DNA of 6,858 nt from an uncultured Holosporaceae bacterium. GTDB lineage: Bacteria > Pseudomonadota > Alphaproteobacteria > CAISOG01. A program made the position numbers and the translations under genes. Positions 5,461-6,858 of this stretch are shown piece by piece (positions within the stretch are counted from its first letter, which is position 1; every line of letters begins with the position of its first letter). The notes below the pieces were generated by a model, which saw nothing but the letters and a program-made list of their open reading frames with translations, did no database searches and was not told the DNA's origin. The stretch lies in contig CAISOG010000248.1 of assembly GCA_903887035.1 (NCBI GenBank), positions 1 through 6,858 of the forward strand, read 5' to 3'.

Positions 5461-5586
5461 ATGAAAATCGTTAATTCCCTGAAGTCTGTTAAGCTTCGTC
5501 ACGCCGCATGCCGCGTGGTGCGCCGCCGTGGTCGCGTTTACGTGATTAATAAGGTGAATCCACGCTACAAAGCCCGCCAAGGCTAA
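5461..5586 (+). CDS. rpmJ: 50S ribosomal protein L36, zinc-free type
   Basis: The 41-residue product begins MKIVNSLKSVK, carries the central RRRGRVYVINK motif and ends YKARQG. This is the alphaproteobacterial form of L36, also seen as the YkgO-type paralogue in enterobacteria. L36 sits in the large subunit near the base of the L7/L12 stalk and binds 23S rRNA. Zinc-binding L36 proteins have three Cys and one His as ligands; this one has a single Cys (residue 17) and His14, so it should not bind zinc. High Arg/Lys content fits rRNA binding. AGG at 5449-5451 lies 9 bases upstream of the ATG. It is transcribed away from rpsB, with its own candidate promoter, and faces the DUF2336 gene. No Zur-like operator was recognised, consistent with it being the sole L36, though that cannot be proved from this window. 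Confidence 0.95.
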   Translation: MKIVNSLKSVKLRHAACRVVRRRGRVYVINKVNPRYKARQG

Positions 5587-5599
5587 AAGCTGTCAGGCT

Positions 5600-5625
5600 A
5601 TCAGCATCTTATAAAGTATGTTGAT
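5600..5625. terminator. Weak hairpin between convergent rpmJ and DUF2336 genes
   Basis: ATCAGCATCTT (5600-5610) can pair with AAG-T-ATGTTGAT (5614-5625) around a three-base loop, giving 11 pairs with one G-T wobble and one bulged T. It lies 14 bp after the rpmJ stop. There is no clear T tract on either side, so it is at best a weak or Rho-assisted terminator, or a 3'-end stabiliser. A second, competing short hairpin (CCAGTA/TACTGG) lies at 5635-5651 and is followed only by TTT. Confidence 0.3.
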
Positions 5626-5664
5626 TTGATGTATCCAGTAGGTAGTACTGGTTTCCAGTCAATG

Positions 5665-6828
5665 CTAATGAAGGGCAGATCTTGCGTTGCTGATTGATTT
5701 CTGGTCGTTGCGTGCAATGTTCCGGTTAATGTTGCTTATGGCGTGTTTTATATACATGGGATCTTCGCCCCATTGCACCACCATTTGGCGGGCATAGTTT
5801 CGATCGATTTCGTTATAAAATTGAACCACCTTGTTCAAGACAGCACTTTTTCTTTTGTCATTATTGTCAGAGTTTAACAGATGATTCATGACGATAAAAT
5901 CGCGCTCAGCTATCGCTAAAGCCTGACAGGCAATCCCAAACCCCTCGGTAGCGTTGCCGAACAAAATTTGCTGCGTGGTATCGCGGGGCAGATGAAGCAA
6001 TTTGCTGAACAACCGTTCAAAACTGCTCACATTGCCCATTCGCAGCATTTCACATAGGACTTCGCCCAAATTGTGTTGGGATCGTTCGATTAAACCAATC
6101 AAATGCGTAATGGCGGGATCATGATCCTCAAACCAATTGTCGGCTGATATCAATTCGGCAACAGTTTCCTGCAAGGCATTATCCAACTGATTTGGATCAA
6201 TCTCAAAATTATCAAGGATATAGTCGCGTAGCGTGCTTGAAACCCAACCATACATTTTTTGTGCCAGTTTCGGCGTGATTTCAGGACGATACAGCAGGAG
6301 CGCATGCCAGCTTTCAATGTCTCGTGATTTTGTAACCAGCGTTTCGATGGTTGGATAGTTAAGGCTGGCGGATAAATTTTCTAATAGGATGCGGATAACG
6401 TTGACATCATTGGTGTCAACCAAGGCCTGACTGACGTCTCCATCGATACCAAAACGTCTAGCAATTGCCAAACGATGCGCCAGGGATTTTTGTCGCACCA
6501 GTAAAATAAGGTCGGGATCCTTGAGTTGTACATTGTATAAGATAACATCTTGAGCAATGTTAATGTTGTCATTAGCAAGTTTGACGATTAAATCGCGCGG
6601 AACATTTTTGGCTTTTGCCAATTTCTCTGCCAGAGCTATCCGCACACGTGCCTCAGCATCCTCAGCCAACACATGGCAAATATCATTAAGCATGGTACGT
6701 TCTTGTTCTGTTAAGGATGTTTCATGCCGTTGATGCAATTCCCCCACGGCGTGCGCCAATGATTGCCGACCGACCGCGGATCGGTCTTTTGCGAGATCAA
6801 TAAGATTTTTCATGGTATTATTCAACAC
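5665..6828 (-). CDS. DUF2336 domain protein of unknown function
   Basis: The 387-residue, mostly alpha-helical protein matches the pattern of DUF2336, a family found mainly in Alphaproteobacteria and without an established function. The recognisable block runs from about 55 to 170: RVRIALAEKLAKAKNVPRDL, IVKLANDNINIAQDVILYN, DPDLILLVRQKSLAHRLAIARRFGI, DVSQALVDTNDVNVIRILLEN. This looks like HEAT-like helical repeats, which suggests a protein-binding scaffold (inference). A second helical region (215-375) contains FGNATEGFGIACQALAIAERDF. There are no signal peptide, membrane segments or catalytic motifs. The GTG at 6828 is chosen because AGGA lies 10 bases upstream; the ATG at 6813 (residue 6) is an equally possible start. 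The gene is AT-richer than the ribosomal-protein cluster (38% GC in 6541-6600 by hand count) and converges on rpmJ; nothing ties it to the translation genes. Confidence 0.8.
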   Translation of the reverse strand: MLNNTMKNLIDLAKDRSAVGRQSLAHAVGELHQRHETSLTEQERTMLNDICHVLAEDAEARVRIALAEKLAKAKNVPRDLIVKLANDNINIAQDVILYNVQLKDPDLILLVRQKSLAHRLAIARRFGIDGDVSQALVDTNDVNVIRILLENLSASLNYPTIETLVTKSRDIESWHALLLYRPEITPKLAQKMYGWVSSTLRDYILDNFEIDPNQLDNALQETVAELISADNWFEDHDPAITHLIGLIERSQHNLGEVLCEMLRMGNVSSFERLFSKLLHLPRDTTQQILFGNATEGFGIACQALAIAERDFIVMNHLLNSDNNDKRKSAVLNKVVQFYNEIDRNYARQMVVQWGEDPMYIKHAISNINRNIARNDQKSISNARSALH

Positions 6829-6858
6829 AGTTGGATTGTCCTGACAAATGGTTGATTC

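Noticed and set aside
5635..5651. CCAGTA/TACTGG hairpin after rpmJ
   Set aside because: It has a six-base stem, a tail of only three T, and a competing ACTGG/CCAGT pairing, so it is too weak to call an intrinsic terminator by itself; it is mentioned under the neighbouring hairpin.
6768..6790. GACCGA/TCGGTC hairpin followed by TTTT, read on the plus strand
   Set aside because: It looks like a terminator but lies inside the DUF2336 coding sequence (KDRSAVGR), with no plus-strand gene ending there. A 6-bp stem is easily due to chance.

Overview
The window looks like chromosome of an alphaproteobacterium. Three things point that way: the gene order rpsB-tsf-pyrH-frr-uppS-cdsA-dxr, a 41-residue L36 of the zinc-free type (RRRGRVYVINK core), and a DUF2336 protein, a family found mainly in Alphaproteobacteria. 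GC is moderate and uneven. I cannot name a genus; a Rhodospirillales-like lineage is only a guess.

Region 1-5160 (minus strand) is one gene train read from right to left. It runs rpsB (ribosomal protein S2), tsf (EF-Ts), pyrH (UMP kinase), frr (ribosome recycling factor), uppS (undecaprenyl-diphosphate synthase), cdsA (CDP-diglyceride synthase) and the N-terminal third or less of dxr (DXP reductoisomerase), which is cut by the left edge. Gaps are 24-52 bp in the translation/UMP half. The uppS/cdsA and cdsA/dxr junctions are 4-bp ATGA overlaps. The cluster joins translation (S2, EF-Ts, RRF) and pyrimidine nucleotide supply (UMP kinase) to envelope precursors: DXP reductoisomerase feeds isoprenoid synthesis, UppS makes the C55 lipid carrier, and CdsA uses CTP to make CDP-diacylglycerol.

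Region 5161-5460 is a 300-bp divergent spacer between rpsB (leftward) and rpmJ (rightward). It holds a candidate promoter for each. It also holds the most interesting item in the window: an rpsB leader that can be drawn as a compact H-type pseudoknot, whose second stem covers the rpsB Shine-Dalgarno sequence. This is a plausible site for autogenous control by S2, but it rests only on complementarity seen by eye.

Region 5461-5586 is rpmJ (plus strand). After a 78-bp convergent gap with weak hairpins comes a 387-residue DUF2336 protein (5665-6828, minus strand), in visibly AT-richer DNA. Its function is unknown. No RNA genes, mobile elements or CRISPR arrays were seen. Apart from the rpsB leader and some start-site and sequence-tract questions, this is an ordinary, well-conserved core region.
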